Shown here: in pieces, positions 1 through 5,494 of the stretch
Layout of the letters: the number at the start of each line of letters is the position of its first letter
How positions within the stretch are numbered: position 1 is the first letter of the stretch
Source: an uncultured Clostridia bacterium
GTDB taxonomy: Bacteria; Bacillota; Clostridia; UBA1381
Assembly (NCBI GenBank): GCA_944391635.1
Contig: CALXUL010000080.1
Location: 1-5,494, forward strand
DNA: 5,494 nt
Reading direction: 5' to 3'
Notes under the pieces: model-generated
The model's input: the letters and a program-made list of their open reading frames with translations, nothing else
What the model was told of the DNA's origin: nothing
The model's database searches: none
Translations under genes and position numbers: made by a program

Positions 1-1
1 G

Positions 2-310
2 ATAGCCTCTGCGATATTTATAATAATAGGAAGCGTTTTAGGTTCCAAATTATTTACCATTATAGCATATTTGCTTATAATTTGGTGTATTTATCGTGTG
101 CTTTCAAGAAAAATAGTCTACCGTGCCAATGAGAATAGAAAATTTGGCGAGCTATGTAGGTATGTCAGTGCGTACACAAAACGCGATAGAAAGAATTTTA
201 AATATTTGCGTTGTCCAAATTGTAAAAGGACTATAAAGGTGCCAAGGCACAGAGGCAAAATTATTATAAGCTGCCCGCATTGCAGAAATGAATTTACTAA
301 AAAAACATAA
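2..310 (+). CDS. Membrane-anchored zinc-ribbon protein, 3' part (5' end outside window)
   Basis: The frame is open from the first full codon at position 2 to a TAA at 308-310, giving 102 visible residues, so the true start most likely lies upstream of the window. A TTG at 71 is the first possible start inside the window, but it has no good ribosome site and would cut off hydrophobic sequence. Visible residues 1-34 are strongly hydrophobic and could form one or two membrane segments. A basic stretch follows (about 35-68), then a C-terminal zinc ribbon with CPNC at 71-74 and CPHC at 91-94, separated by a basic loop containing VPRHRGK. This matches a common, uncharacterised clostridial family of small membrane proteins with a C-terminal zinc-ribbon tail. 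Function is unknown. The tail is probably cytoplasmic and binds one zinc ion through four cysteines (inference). The next gene starts 11 bases downstream, so cotranscription is likely. Confidence 0.75.
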   Translation: MASAIFIIIGSVLGSKLFTIIAYLLIIWCIYRVLSRKIVYRANENRKFGELCRYVSAYTKRDRKNFKYLRCPNCKRTIKVPRHRGKIIISCPHCRNEFTKKT

Positions 311-321
311 GAGGAAGTATT

Positions 322-996
322 ATGGAACAAGAATTAAAAAGAATAGTACCTGATAAAAAAAATATACCGCCTGACAGTAATCATTTATTCAGACAGGCAC
401 ACATGTTTGAGCAGCTTATGACGATGTATAATTGTGCTATTCGAGAAGTACAGACGAAATTTGAGGTTTTAAACGATGATTTAAGTGTCAGAAATAGGCG
501 GAATCCTATTGAAATGATTAAAACAAGAATTAAAAGACCGGAAAGCATAGCGGAAAAGTTAAAGCGTCAGGGACATCAGATAAGCATTTCATCGATAGTG
601 GAAAATTTAAATGATGTTGCAGGTGTCAGGATAATATGTGCATTTGTTGATGATATTTATGAAGTTTCTAATATGTTTTTGCAGCAGGATGATATTAAGC
701 TTATACAGATTAAGGATTATATCAAGAACCCGAAACCCAACGGATATAGAAGTTACCACATGATAGTTGAAGTGCCGGTATTTTTTGCAGACCGAAAGCA
801 AATGATGAGGGTAGAAGTACAGTTTAGGACAATAGCGATGGACTTTTGGGCTAGTCTCGAGCATCAGATAAAGTATAAAAAAAGTATTGATAATCCTGAT
901 GATATAATGAAAGAGCTTCGTGAGTGTGCAGATACAATTGCAGAAACAGATATTAAAATGATGAATATAAGGAAAAAAATAATATTTAATGAATAA
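322..996 (+). CDS. Small alarmone synthetase, RelP/YwaC-like (RelA/SpoT synthetase domain)
   Basis: This complete 224-residue protein is the size of stand-alone alarmone synthetases. It is predicted to transfer pyrophosphate from ATP to GDP or GTP, making ppGpp or pppGpp in the cytosol as a stress signal. Visible motifs are RIKRPESIAEKLKRQG (69-84, nucleotide-binding basic segment), DVAGVRI (98-104, with D98 in the metal-binding position), DYIKNPKPNGYRSYH (132-146, with Y142 in the guanine-stacking position) and EVQFRTIAMDFWASLEH (165-181, with catalytic E165). There is no N-terminal HD hydrolase and no C-terminal TGS or ACT domain, so it should synthesise but not degrade alarmone. From memory, the stretch NPIE...RIKRPESI...GVRIICAFVDDIY and the KPNGYRS segment resemble Bacillus YwaC (RelP, SasA) more than YjbM (RelQ); this subgroup call is tentative. 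The ATG at 322 follows GAGGAAG at 311-317. It is probably expressed with the upstream zinc-ribbon gene and ends in the hairpin at 995-1038. Confidence 0.93.
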   Translation: MEQELKRIVPDKKNIPPDSNHLFRQAHMFEQLMTMYNCAIREVQTKFEVLNDDLSVRNRRNPIEMIKTRIKRPESIAEKLKRQGHQISISSIVENLNDVAGVRIICAFVDDIYEVSNMFLQQDDIKLIQIKDYIKNPKPNGYRSYHMIVEVPVFFADRKQMMRVEVQFRTIAMDFWASLEHQIKYKKSIDNPDDIMKELRECADTIAETDIKMMNIRKKIIFNE

Positions 997-1038
997 AAAG
1001 TAAAAAGAATCAGGTTTTCCTGGTTCTTTTTACTTTTT
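995..1038. terminator. Bidirectional intrinsic terminator between convergent genes
   Basis: An inverted repeat pairs 995-1014 with 1019-1038 around a TTTT loop at 1015-1018. All 20 pairs form, with one U-G wobble (1010 with 1023). The core near the loop is AGAATCAGG/CCTGGTTCT, flanked by A-runs on the left and T-runs on the right, so either strand gives a hairpin followed by a U-rich tract. The synthetase stop codon (994-996) overlaps the left arm and the sensor-kinase stop codon (1037-1039, minus strand) overlaps the right arm. The element therefore ends both transcription units. Confidence 0.9.
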
Positions 1039-2305
1039 AAAGGATTTTCAGACAAACATCAAGAGTAAAAATACCGTTTTCGGCTGAACATACTGCACTG
1101 CCATTTAGTTTTTCTGCTGTTTGGAAAATGGTTTGCATACCATAGCCATGTCCCGGTTCCTGTTTTGTGGTTTGAGGTATATGTCCCTGCATTATTACAA
1201 GAGAATTATCACAAGAGTTTAATATGCGTATAAGCAGATATTTCCCTTTTTGTCGCAGTTTAACAGTTGTCTGCCTGTCATCTGTAGCAGATGCCGCTTC
1301 TAATGAATTTTCAAGGGCATTTGATAGGATTAGACATATGTCGGTATGTGGCAGAGCAGAGTTATCAAGCAGCAATACGCTGATATCTAATTTCATATCT
1401 TTTTGCTTAAACCTATCATAAAAATGACAAAGCAGTGCATTTATGTATGGGTTGCTGCAAAAATTTTGGCGTGTCGAGGTAATATTTGTAATCTGTGAGA
1501 TGTGTTGTTTTGCCTCATCATATTTTTCTTCGGATAAAAGTGCAGATAATGTATTTATATATGCTTTTATGTCATGATTTAGCCTGCGTATGTTATTTTG
1601 ATTTTCAAGCTGCATCTGGAGAGTTGCTTGCTGGTTTTTATAATTCTGTTCGTTTTCTTTCATTTTAAAGACAGACAGCTGATTATACAATGAAAGGAAT
1701 ATAGAAAGATATGTTATAGGCATCAGAATGAGTATTAAAATAAAAGATGGTAGTTCCTGAGGTCGGTCATAAACTAAAACAGGCCAAGAACCAGATACAA
1801 TTAAAAGTAAATAGTAAATAGCTCCTGCCATAAAAAAGATGCTCCAGCCGTGTGCAACGCTTTCTTGTATATCAATATATGGTTTTCTTATATATTTCCA
1901 AACAAAGTATTCTACAAGAGGGAAAGCTACAAGTCGAACAGCCAGCATAAGTATGCCTGTGTTACCTATATAGTGGTCAAGAAGGCTTGTAATCAAGATA
2001 ATCCAGTATGAAAATGTATCTACGATACAGAAAGTGAATAAAAATCTAAAGCCTCTGTCTGCGGATAAAACCCAGAAGAATATAAGACTTGGTATCGTTA
2101 AAGAAAACAGCATTGCCTGACTGATGCCCTTTGAACCGTAAAAAATACTGATTATTGTATTTAATAAAACAAGAGGAAACATAAATATGCAGGTAAGTAT
2201 GACGGTTTTTTTCGGTGTAAATCTTGAACGATAAAGAAAAACAAATATAACTAGCACATGAAAAGTAGACCAGCATACAGAAATATTTCTTAGATAATCG
2301 TACAT
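1037..2305 (-). CDS. Multi-pass GHKL sensor histidine kinase (AgrC-like)
   Basis: This is a membrane sensor kinase of the AgrC-like type that partners the LytTR regulator encoded just upstream. With the start used here it has 422 residues. The N-terminal half (about 8-207) is almost wholly hydrophobic, with six to seven membrane segments and no recognised extracellular sensor domain. A probable helical linker follows (about 210-238). RRLNHDIKAYINTL carries the phosphoacceptor His244. The ATPase part has an N-box, NALENSLEAA (from 329), and a G-box, GHGYGM (385-390). The usual ligand for this architecture is a secreted peptide, but none is encoded here, so the signal is unknown. Start choice: the frame can begin at a TTG at 2326, overlapping the regulator by 17 bases, but the ATG at 2305 lies 4 bases after the regulator stop with GGGG about 8-9 bases before it, and is preferred. 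The stop lies in the shared terminator hairpin. Confidence 0.9.
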   Translation of the reverse strand: MYDYLRNISVCWSTFHVLVIFVFLYRSRFTPKKTVILTCIFMFPLVLLNTIISIFYGSKGISQAMLFSLTIPSLIFFWVLSADRGFRFLFTFCIVDTFSYWIILITSLLDHYIGNTGILMLAVRLVAFPLVEYFVWKYIRKPYIDIQESVAHGWSIFFMAGAIYYLLLIVSGSWPVLVYDRPQELPSFILILILMPITYLSIFLSLYNQLSVFKMKENEQNYKNQQATLQMQLENQNNIRRLNHDIKAYINTLSALLSEEKYDEAKQHISQITNITSTRQNFCSNPYINALLCHFYDRFKQKDMKLDISVLLLDNSALPHTDICLILSNALENSLEAASATDDRQTTVKLRQKGKYLLIRILNSCDNSLVIMQGHIPQTTKQEPGHGYGMQTIFQTAEKLNGSAVCSAENGIFTLDVCLKIL

Positions 2306-2309
2306 AAAT

Positions 2310-3002
2310 TTACCCCATTTCTTCAAATAGTACTTGTCTGAATCGTTCTTTTACATGAGAATATTTGCGGGATATGGGAATATATGTACCTCCGCATAAA
2401 AACAGGTTTCCTTCTAAACTGTCGGTATTATATATATTAAGTATATAGCTCTGATGACATCTTATAAAAATATTGTTATCAAGCGTTTTTTCAAGTATTC
2501 CAAGATTGCCGGTGGTTTTTTCTATTCTGTTATCTTTGCAGTAAAATATTAAAGTGTGGTTTTGGCTTTCTATATAAAATATATTTTCATATTTTATTCG
2601 GACGCGTCTGCCTTTTTGTGATAATATAATAGAATAATCGTTACACCTTTTTAGTCTTTGCTCGGCAATAGATAACATATCATCAAAGGCCTTATTTGAG
2701 AGAGGTTTTAATAGATACTGAAACACATATAAATTATAAGCATCGCGATAAAATTCATTGCTTGCTGAAATAAAACATATAAGTGGGTCTTTATCATAAC
2801 GCTTAATCTCTGTAGCAAGCTCAATTCCGTTTTTATTTCCGAGACATATATCTAGAATGTATAAATCAAAATGCTCTCCATCATCAAGGCTTGAAAGCAA
2901 GCTTGAGGGATTAAGAAATGTTTTGTAAGTATGACGGTTGTTAATAAAAAGCGTAACTCGTTTTATATCATCTGCATTATCATCACATACCGCTATATGC
3001 AT
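2310..3002 (-). CDS. LytTR-family response regulator (AgrA-like)
   Basis: This 230-residue protein is a DNA-binding response regulator that should be phosphorylated by the adjacent kinase. The receiver domain (1-118) has the acidic pair D7/D8, phosphoacceptor D51 in LYILDICLG, S79 in FISAS and K99 in LLKP. The segment between the acidic pair and D51 looks a few residues shorter than usual, implying a short first helix. The C-terminal LytTR domain (about 122-225) shows the family pattern: IFYIESQNHTLIFY (141-154), FIRCHQSYILNI (179-190) and ISRKYSHVKERF (210-221). LytTR proteins typically bind paired direct repeats upstream of promoters for extracellular peptides, virulence factors or surface proteins. 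The ATG at 3002 is preceded by AAGGGGGG (3016-3009, minus strand), a strong ribosome site. The kinase gene follows 4 bases after the stop, so the pair forms one operon. It is divergent from an SLH surface-protein gene, a plausible target (inference). Confidence 0.93.
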   Translation of the reverse strand: MHIAVCDDNADDIKRVTLFINNRHTYKTFLNPSSLLSSLDDGEHFDLYILDICLGNKNGIELATEIKRYDKDPLICFISASNEFYRDAYNLYVFQYLLKPLSNKAFDDMLSIAEQRLKRCNDYSIILSQKGRRVRIKYENIFYIESQNHTLIFYCKDNRIEKTTGNLGILEKTLDNNIFIRCHQSYILNIYNTDSLEGNLFLCGGTYIPISRKYSHVKERFRQVLFEEMG

Positions 3003-3025
3003 ATTTCGCCCCCCTTATCTATTGA

Positions 3026-3054
3026 ATTATAGCATTAAAACAGCCTTTTGTAAA
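3026..3054 (-). promoter_or_regulatory. Sigma-A-type promoter of the two-component operon
   Basis: On the minus strand TTTACA (3054-3049) lies 17 bases before a perfect TATAAT (3031-3026). A TG one base before the -10 box (3034-3033) makes it an extended -10 element. Transcription should begin near 3019, leaving a leader of only about 17 bases that contains the Shine-Dalgarno site. Confidence 0.8.
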
Positions 3055-3128
3055 TGTTAAAATCGAAATTGTTATGTATGTTTACGAAAACAAGGTAGAC
3101 GACAAATTTTGGGTTTGTGGTATGGTCA

Positions 3129-3156
3129 TTGACAAAGGTGAATAAGTTAGTATAAT
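3129..3156 (+). promoter_or_regulatory. Consensus sigma-A promoter of the SLH gene
   Basis: TTGACA (3129-3134) and TATAAT (3151-3156) both match the sigma-A consensus exactly, with a 16-base spacer. Transcription should start near 3163, giving a leader of about 14 bases before the GTG at 3177. Such a strong promoter fits an abundant cell-surface protein. Confidence 0.85.
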
Positions 3157-3176
3157 TAAAGAAAAACACAGGATGA

Positions 3177-4091
3177 GTGATATATATAAAAAAGATACTA
3201 TGCCTTTTGCTTTTGATATTTATAACATTTAGTACTCAGGAGTATGTGTTAGCATATATTGATATGCCAGAGAATGAACTCGGAGATGCACTGCAAAAAT
3301 CAGTAGAAAATGGAATAATGACAGGATATGAGGATGGAACCATCCGCGCGTATAATTATATAACGCGTGCGGAAATGGCAGTAATGATAACTCGATGCTT
3401 TGACGCTGAGGAACAAGCTGACATATCGGCGTTTACTGATATTTCGGAGCAAGATTGGTGTTATGAAACTATGAGTAGGGCGGTAGCAATGGGTGCTTTT
3501 TCAGGTGATGGAGATAAGCTTATGCCTGATGATAATATAACCTTTCAGGAAGTGTTCACTATAATTGCAAAAGTATTTTCCATGGAGGAGGAAGATACTG
3601 ATGTTCTGGATAAGTATTCTGACTCGGAAGATATTGCAGACTGGGCAGAAGGATATACAGCGATGATTGTTGCAAGGGGGTATTGGGGTAAAGATACAGA
3701 AAAGCTCAGACCATTAGAAAATATAACAAGAGGTGAGTTTGCGCAGCTTATGAATAATATTATTTCTGTCTATGTTGACGAGCCTGGAGTTTTTGTCAAT
3801 GAAACAGGCGGGAATATCATGGTGCGGGCAGAAGATGTTACGATAAATGATCCAAATGGCTGCGAACTTATAGTAACGGGAGACGGCGTGAATGGACTTA
3901 CCGTAATTAATAATTGTGACAATTTAAAATACTTGGTCGTACGCGGAGGGGAAGTCTATCCAGTGGGTACGGTATTTTCAATACGTCTTGCAATGCCTGG
4001 AACTGTTTTAAATGCGGCAGAGGTAAAGGTTGACCATGGAGGCGGCGTCGAGGGTACAACAGTGAATTTTGGGGATAAAAATTTAGGATAA
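3177..4091 (+). CDS. Secreted SLH-domain (S-layer homology) cell-surface protein
   Basis: This complete 304-residue protein is predicted to be exported and held on the wall by SLH domains, which in Firmicutes usually bind pyruvylated secondary wall polymers. Residues 1-26 form a Sec signal peptide (KK, then a leucine-rich core, then VLA) with a likely cut before YID and no lipobox cysteine. Three SLH repeats follow: about 27-75 (with ITRAEMAVMITR at 62-73), 86-134 (degenerate, ITFQEVFTII at 121-130) and 147-196 (ITRGEFAQLM at 183-192). The last 100 residues are Gly/Val/Asn-rich beta-strand sequence, similar to small beta domains seen after SLH repeats in clostridial proteins; their role is unknown. 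The GTG start follows an in-frame TGA (3174-3176), so it is the earliest possible. AGGA at 3170-3173 gives a closely spaced ribosome site. All 18 asparagines use AAT. The lgt-like gene starts 16 bases after the stop. Confidence 0.88.
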   Translation: MIYIKKILCLLLLIFITFSTQEYVLAYIDMPENELGDALQKSVENGIMTGYEDGTIRAYNYITRAEMAVMITRCFDAEEQADISAFTDISEQDWCYETMSRAVAMGAFSGDGDKLMPDDNITFQEVFTIIAKVFSMEEEDTDVLDKYSDSEDIADWAEGYTAMIVARGYWGKDTEKLRPLENITRGEFAQLMNNIISVYVDEPGVFVNETGGNIMVRAEDVTINDPNGCELIVTGDGVNGLTVINNCDNLKYLVVRGGEVYPVGTVFSIRLAMPGTVLNAAEVKVDHGGGVEGTTVNFGDKNLG

Positions 4092-4093
4092 AT

Positions 4094-4100
4094 AGGGAGC
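4094..4100 (+). promoter_or_regulatory. Ribosome binding site of the lgt-like frame
   Basis: AGGGAGC lies 7 bases before the ATG at 4108 and just after the SLH stop codon. It shows that the Lgt-like frame has a genuine translation start and is probably cotranscribed with the SLH gene. Confidence 0.7.
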
Positions 4101-4107
4101 AGAATAT

Positions 4108-4311
4108 ATGTTGCCAACAATAAAAATTTTTGGGTTTGAGATTGGTACGTACTGGCTTATGTTTATTTTAGGTACGGCGGCAATGTCGGTTATGAACAGC
4201 CGCCGCAGAGAAAAGATTGGTATTGGCAGACGCGCTGCTATAATACTTGGATTATATATGGCGATTTGCGGTCTTATAGGTGCTAAATTACTTTATATAA
4301 CGGTACAATAA
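4108..4311 (+). pseudogene. lgt: Truncated prolipoprotein diacylglyceryl transferase (Lgt N-terminus only)
   Basis: The 67-codon frame begins MLPTIKIFGFEIGTYWLMFI and continues to ICGLIGAKLLYI, which closely follows the start of Lgt (amphipathic N-terminus, first membrane helix about 12-29, basic loop, second helix about 43-63 ending in GAKLLY). Lgt is the membrane enzyme that moves diacylglycerol from phosphatidylglycerol to the lipobox cysteine of prolipoproteins. Full-length members run to about 260-290 residues. The His-Gly-Gly region and the Arg/Asn/Glu-bearing signature needed for catalysis lie further on and are absent, so this fragment cannot be active. Similarity is lost at about codon 64 (near 4297), where a foreign coding frame begins; the last three residues, TVQ, and the TAA are read out of frame from that sequence. 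The good ribosome site and tight spacing to the SLH gene suggest it was an intact second gene of that operon. A short standalone membrane protein is a less likely reading. Confidence 0.75.
4295..4304. other. Chimeric junction between lgt fragment and surface-protein fragment
   Basis: Left of about 4297 the sequence codes for Lgt in one frame. From 4299 or 4302 it codes for an NGTITISG-type beta-strand protein in a different frame. The frame on the right has a stop at 4284-4286, so it cannot extend left past 4287. No homopolymer or slippery sequence is present that would make this a simple frameshift of one gene. A deletion, a recombination or an assembly join would all look like this. Confidence 0.7.
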
Positions 4312-5494
4312 CAATTTCTGGTGCAAGATGTGTTGATGGTGCTGAAATTAATGGAAGTCTAATATCTTATGGAACCGGCAACGTGTCAATTCAGGGCGGT
4401 AACGGAATAACACAGATACCAACTGGACGCGGCGCAAAGATTTATGGAAATGTTCAGTTAAACGGAACAGGCGGAACTCTTTCAATAACCGGTGCAAGCA
4501 CGTCAAATGATGCAGATAACGGCGCATGGATTGGCGGAGATGTTACAAGAAATACTGCTAACACTGCAAGCTTTACTTTTGCTAATCCATCAGGTTCTGT
4601 TTACGGACCGCGGGTTGAAGGAAAGGTAGACCTTAAAACTGCATCCGGATTAACATTCGGCGGAAAAGACACTTATATTGGCGGTGAAAACGGAACAATA
4701 ACCGTAAGCGGGCAAAGCGTTTATGTAAGAGACAACCCAGTGATATTGTCAAAGGTACAGCTTACAGCAAACAGCAACGCTACTAATACGGTTGTTGTAA
4801 ATGATGAATACAGCGGATATCTTGCAAAATTAGAGCCTGCAAGTAAAAACAGTGGTGATACAGTTGTAACAATTTCAGGTACTGCAACTCAAAAAGGTGT
4901 AAAAGCTATCAACATCTTAGACGGTTTTGATTATTACGACCAGAGCTCATCACTTGGCATTGTATATGTTACGCCAATATCTTCAAAACTTGTTTTGGGC
5001 AGCAAGATGATGAGTGTTAAGCTAAATTATAATTATCCTGACGGGACTCAAAAACAACTTGCTAAAAAAGTTTCAAGGGGTGAGCTGTTTACTGAGTATG
5101 ATATACCTGAATTTGAAGGCTATTCGTTTGCCGGATGGTATACTAAAGCTCAGGGCGGAGATTTGTTTAATGAGCTTAACACAGCTGTAAATTCTGATAT
5201 TGAGCTGTATGCGCACTGGAATCAGATTGATAAATCCCAGTCGTATACTGTAACAGTTTACGCACATGAGGCGCTTGAAGGGTTTGAGGAATTATTCCCC
5301 GCAGATGTACAAACATATACAGTATATGGCGGTGCAACCGTACCTCTGGGCAATGCTCCGGAATATTATGGTCATAAGTTTGAGGGATGGTATACTGATA
5401 AGGCGCTAAATAATGAATGGAATATCCACAATACTGTAACAGAGGATATGGAACTTTACGGTAAATGGTCAACGAGACCATATGTTACGTATGC
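4299..5494 (+). CDS. Beta-rich surface/adhesin-like protein with InlB B-repeats, internal fragment (no start, no stop)
   Basis: One frame is open from 4287 to the window end, and recognisable protein begins at 4299-4302. Counting the glycine at 4302 as 1, residues 1-235 are Gly/Thr/Asn/Ser-rich beta-strand sequence with recurring GTxxISG units (1-7, 58-64, 131-137, with a weaker one at 186-193). This is typical of extended, perhaps beta-solenoid, cell-surface proteins. Residues 238-307 and 315-390 are two InlB B-type (Listeria-Bacteroides, Flg_new) repeats, each with an F-x-GWYT core (276-281 and 360-365) and a closing Y-x-x-W. The first ATG is at 5007, about 700 bases in, and the earlier GTG and TTG codons (for example GTG at 4383) lack ribosome sites. 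There is no signal peptide, so the N-terminal part is missing. More repeats or wall-anchoring domains may lie beyond the window. In residues 1-235 asparagine uses AAC 11 times and AAT 7 times, unlike the all-AAT SLH gene. The ligand and function are unknown. Confidence 0.75.
5013..5222 (+). repeat. First InlB B-type (Listeria-Bacteroides) protein repeat
   Basis: About 70 residues begin VKLNYNYPDG, contain EFEGYSFAGWYT and end in ELYAHW. This is the layout of the beta-grasp-like Listeria-Bacteroides repeat found on surface proteins of Firmicutes and Bacteroidetes. Confidence 0.8.
5244..5471 (+). repeat. Second InlB B-type (Listeria-Bacteroides) protein repeat
   Basis: About 76 residues begin YTVTVYAHEA, contain YYGHKFEGWYTD and end in ELYGKW. 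It shares the GWYT core and the closing ELYxxW with the first repeat but is otherwise diverged, so it is a protein-level repeat and not a recent DNA duplication. Confidence 0.75.

Larger units (their letters stand above)
3003..3176. promoter_or_regulatory. Divergent control region between regulator and SLH gene
   Basis: This 174-base gap holds one promoter facing each way, with their -35 boxes separated by 74 bases (3055-3128). That central stretch is long enough for regulator sites. Three GTT-centred elements sit at 3053-3061, 3068-3076 and 3078-3086, and a short inverted repeat ACAAA/TTTGT sits at 3102-3106 and 3114-3118. None matches a LytTR site well enough to be called an operator. Only the promoters and the regulator ribosome site are firm. 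Confidence 0.5.

Noticed and set aside
118..330. Minus-strand 70-codon frame
   Set aside because: It lies antisense to the zinc-ribbon gene, whose cysteine pattern is clear, and it resembles no protein I know.
607..864. Minus-strand 85-codon frame inside the synthetase gene
   Set aside because: It is a shadow of conserved RelA/SpoT motifs on the other strand.
864..1055. Minus-strand 63-codon hydrophobic frame across the relP-like gene's end
   Set aside because: It runs through the terminator hairpin and antisense to the conserved synthetase; its hydrophobicity comes from antisense A-rich codons.
1224..1421. Plus-strand 65-codon frame
   Set aside because: It lies antisense to the kinase ATPase domain and has no ribosome site or recognisable protein.
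2046..2276. Minus-strand 76-codon frame in another phase within the kinase gene
   Set aside because: It overlaps the well-supported membrane region of the kinase, which accounts for its hydrophobic look.
3102..3118. ACAAA/TTTGT inverted repeat as an operator
   Set aside because: Five-base arms around a 7-base gap are expected by chance in AT-rich DNA, and the sequence matches no known site.
5073..5481. Two minus-strand frames (64 and 101 codons)
   Set aside because: They lie antisense to the two InlB B-repeats, whose conserved GWYT cores identify the plus frame as the coding one.
4108..5494. A single frameshifted Lgt-surface fusion gene
   Set aside because: The two halves belong to unrelated families, Lgt has no such extension, and there is no slippery site at the change of frame.

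Overview
The window looks like a chromosomal segment of a low-G+C, Gram-positive anaerobe of the class Clostridia. It is AT-rich, uses ATA heavily for isoleucine, has purine-rich Shine-Dalgarno sites, and carries a clostridial membrane zinc-ribbon protein, a stand-alone alarmone synthetase, an AgrC/AgrA-like two-component pair and S-layer-homology (SLH) surface proteins. The species cannot be named from the sequence.

Layout. Positions 2-996 (+) hold the 3' part of a small membrane protein ending in a Cys4 zinc ribbon, then, 11 bases later, a complete RelP/YwaC-like small alarmone synthetase. These two are probably cotranscribed. A 20-bp hairpin at 995-1038 sits between convergent genes; it touches the stop codons of both and can terminate in both directions. 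Positions 1037-3002 (-) encode a two-gene operon: a LytTR response regulator and, downstream, a multi-pass GHKL sensor kinase. The 174-base gap at 3003-3176 is a divergent control region with an excellent promoter on each strand. Rightward from it (+) lie a secreted protein with three SLH domains and then the 5' end of a prolipoprotein diacylglyceryl transferase (lgt) gene with a good ribosome site.

The unexpected part is near 4296-4302. The Lgt reading frame follows the family for about 63 residues, then stops three codons later. At the same place a different frame begins that is open to the end of the window. It encodes the interior of a beta-rich surface protein that ends here in two InlB B-type (Listeria-Bacteroides) repeats, and it has no plausible start codon. 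This is a chimeric join: either a real deletion or rearrangement that truncated lgt and beheaded a surface-protein gene, or a misassembly. The sequence alone cannot decide which.

Working together: the arrangement suggests, but does not prove, that the AgrCA-like pair senses an extracellular signal, perhaps a peptide, and controls the divergent cell-surface genes. The alarmone synthetase unit on the other side of the bidirectional terminator is separate. No RNA genes, CRISPR arrays, insertion sequences or phage genes were seen.
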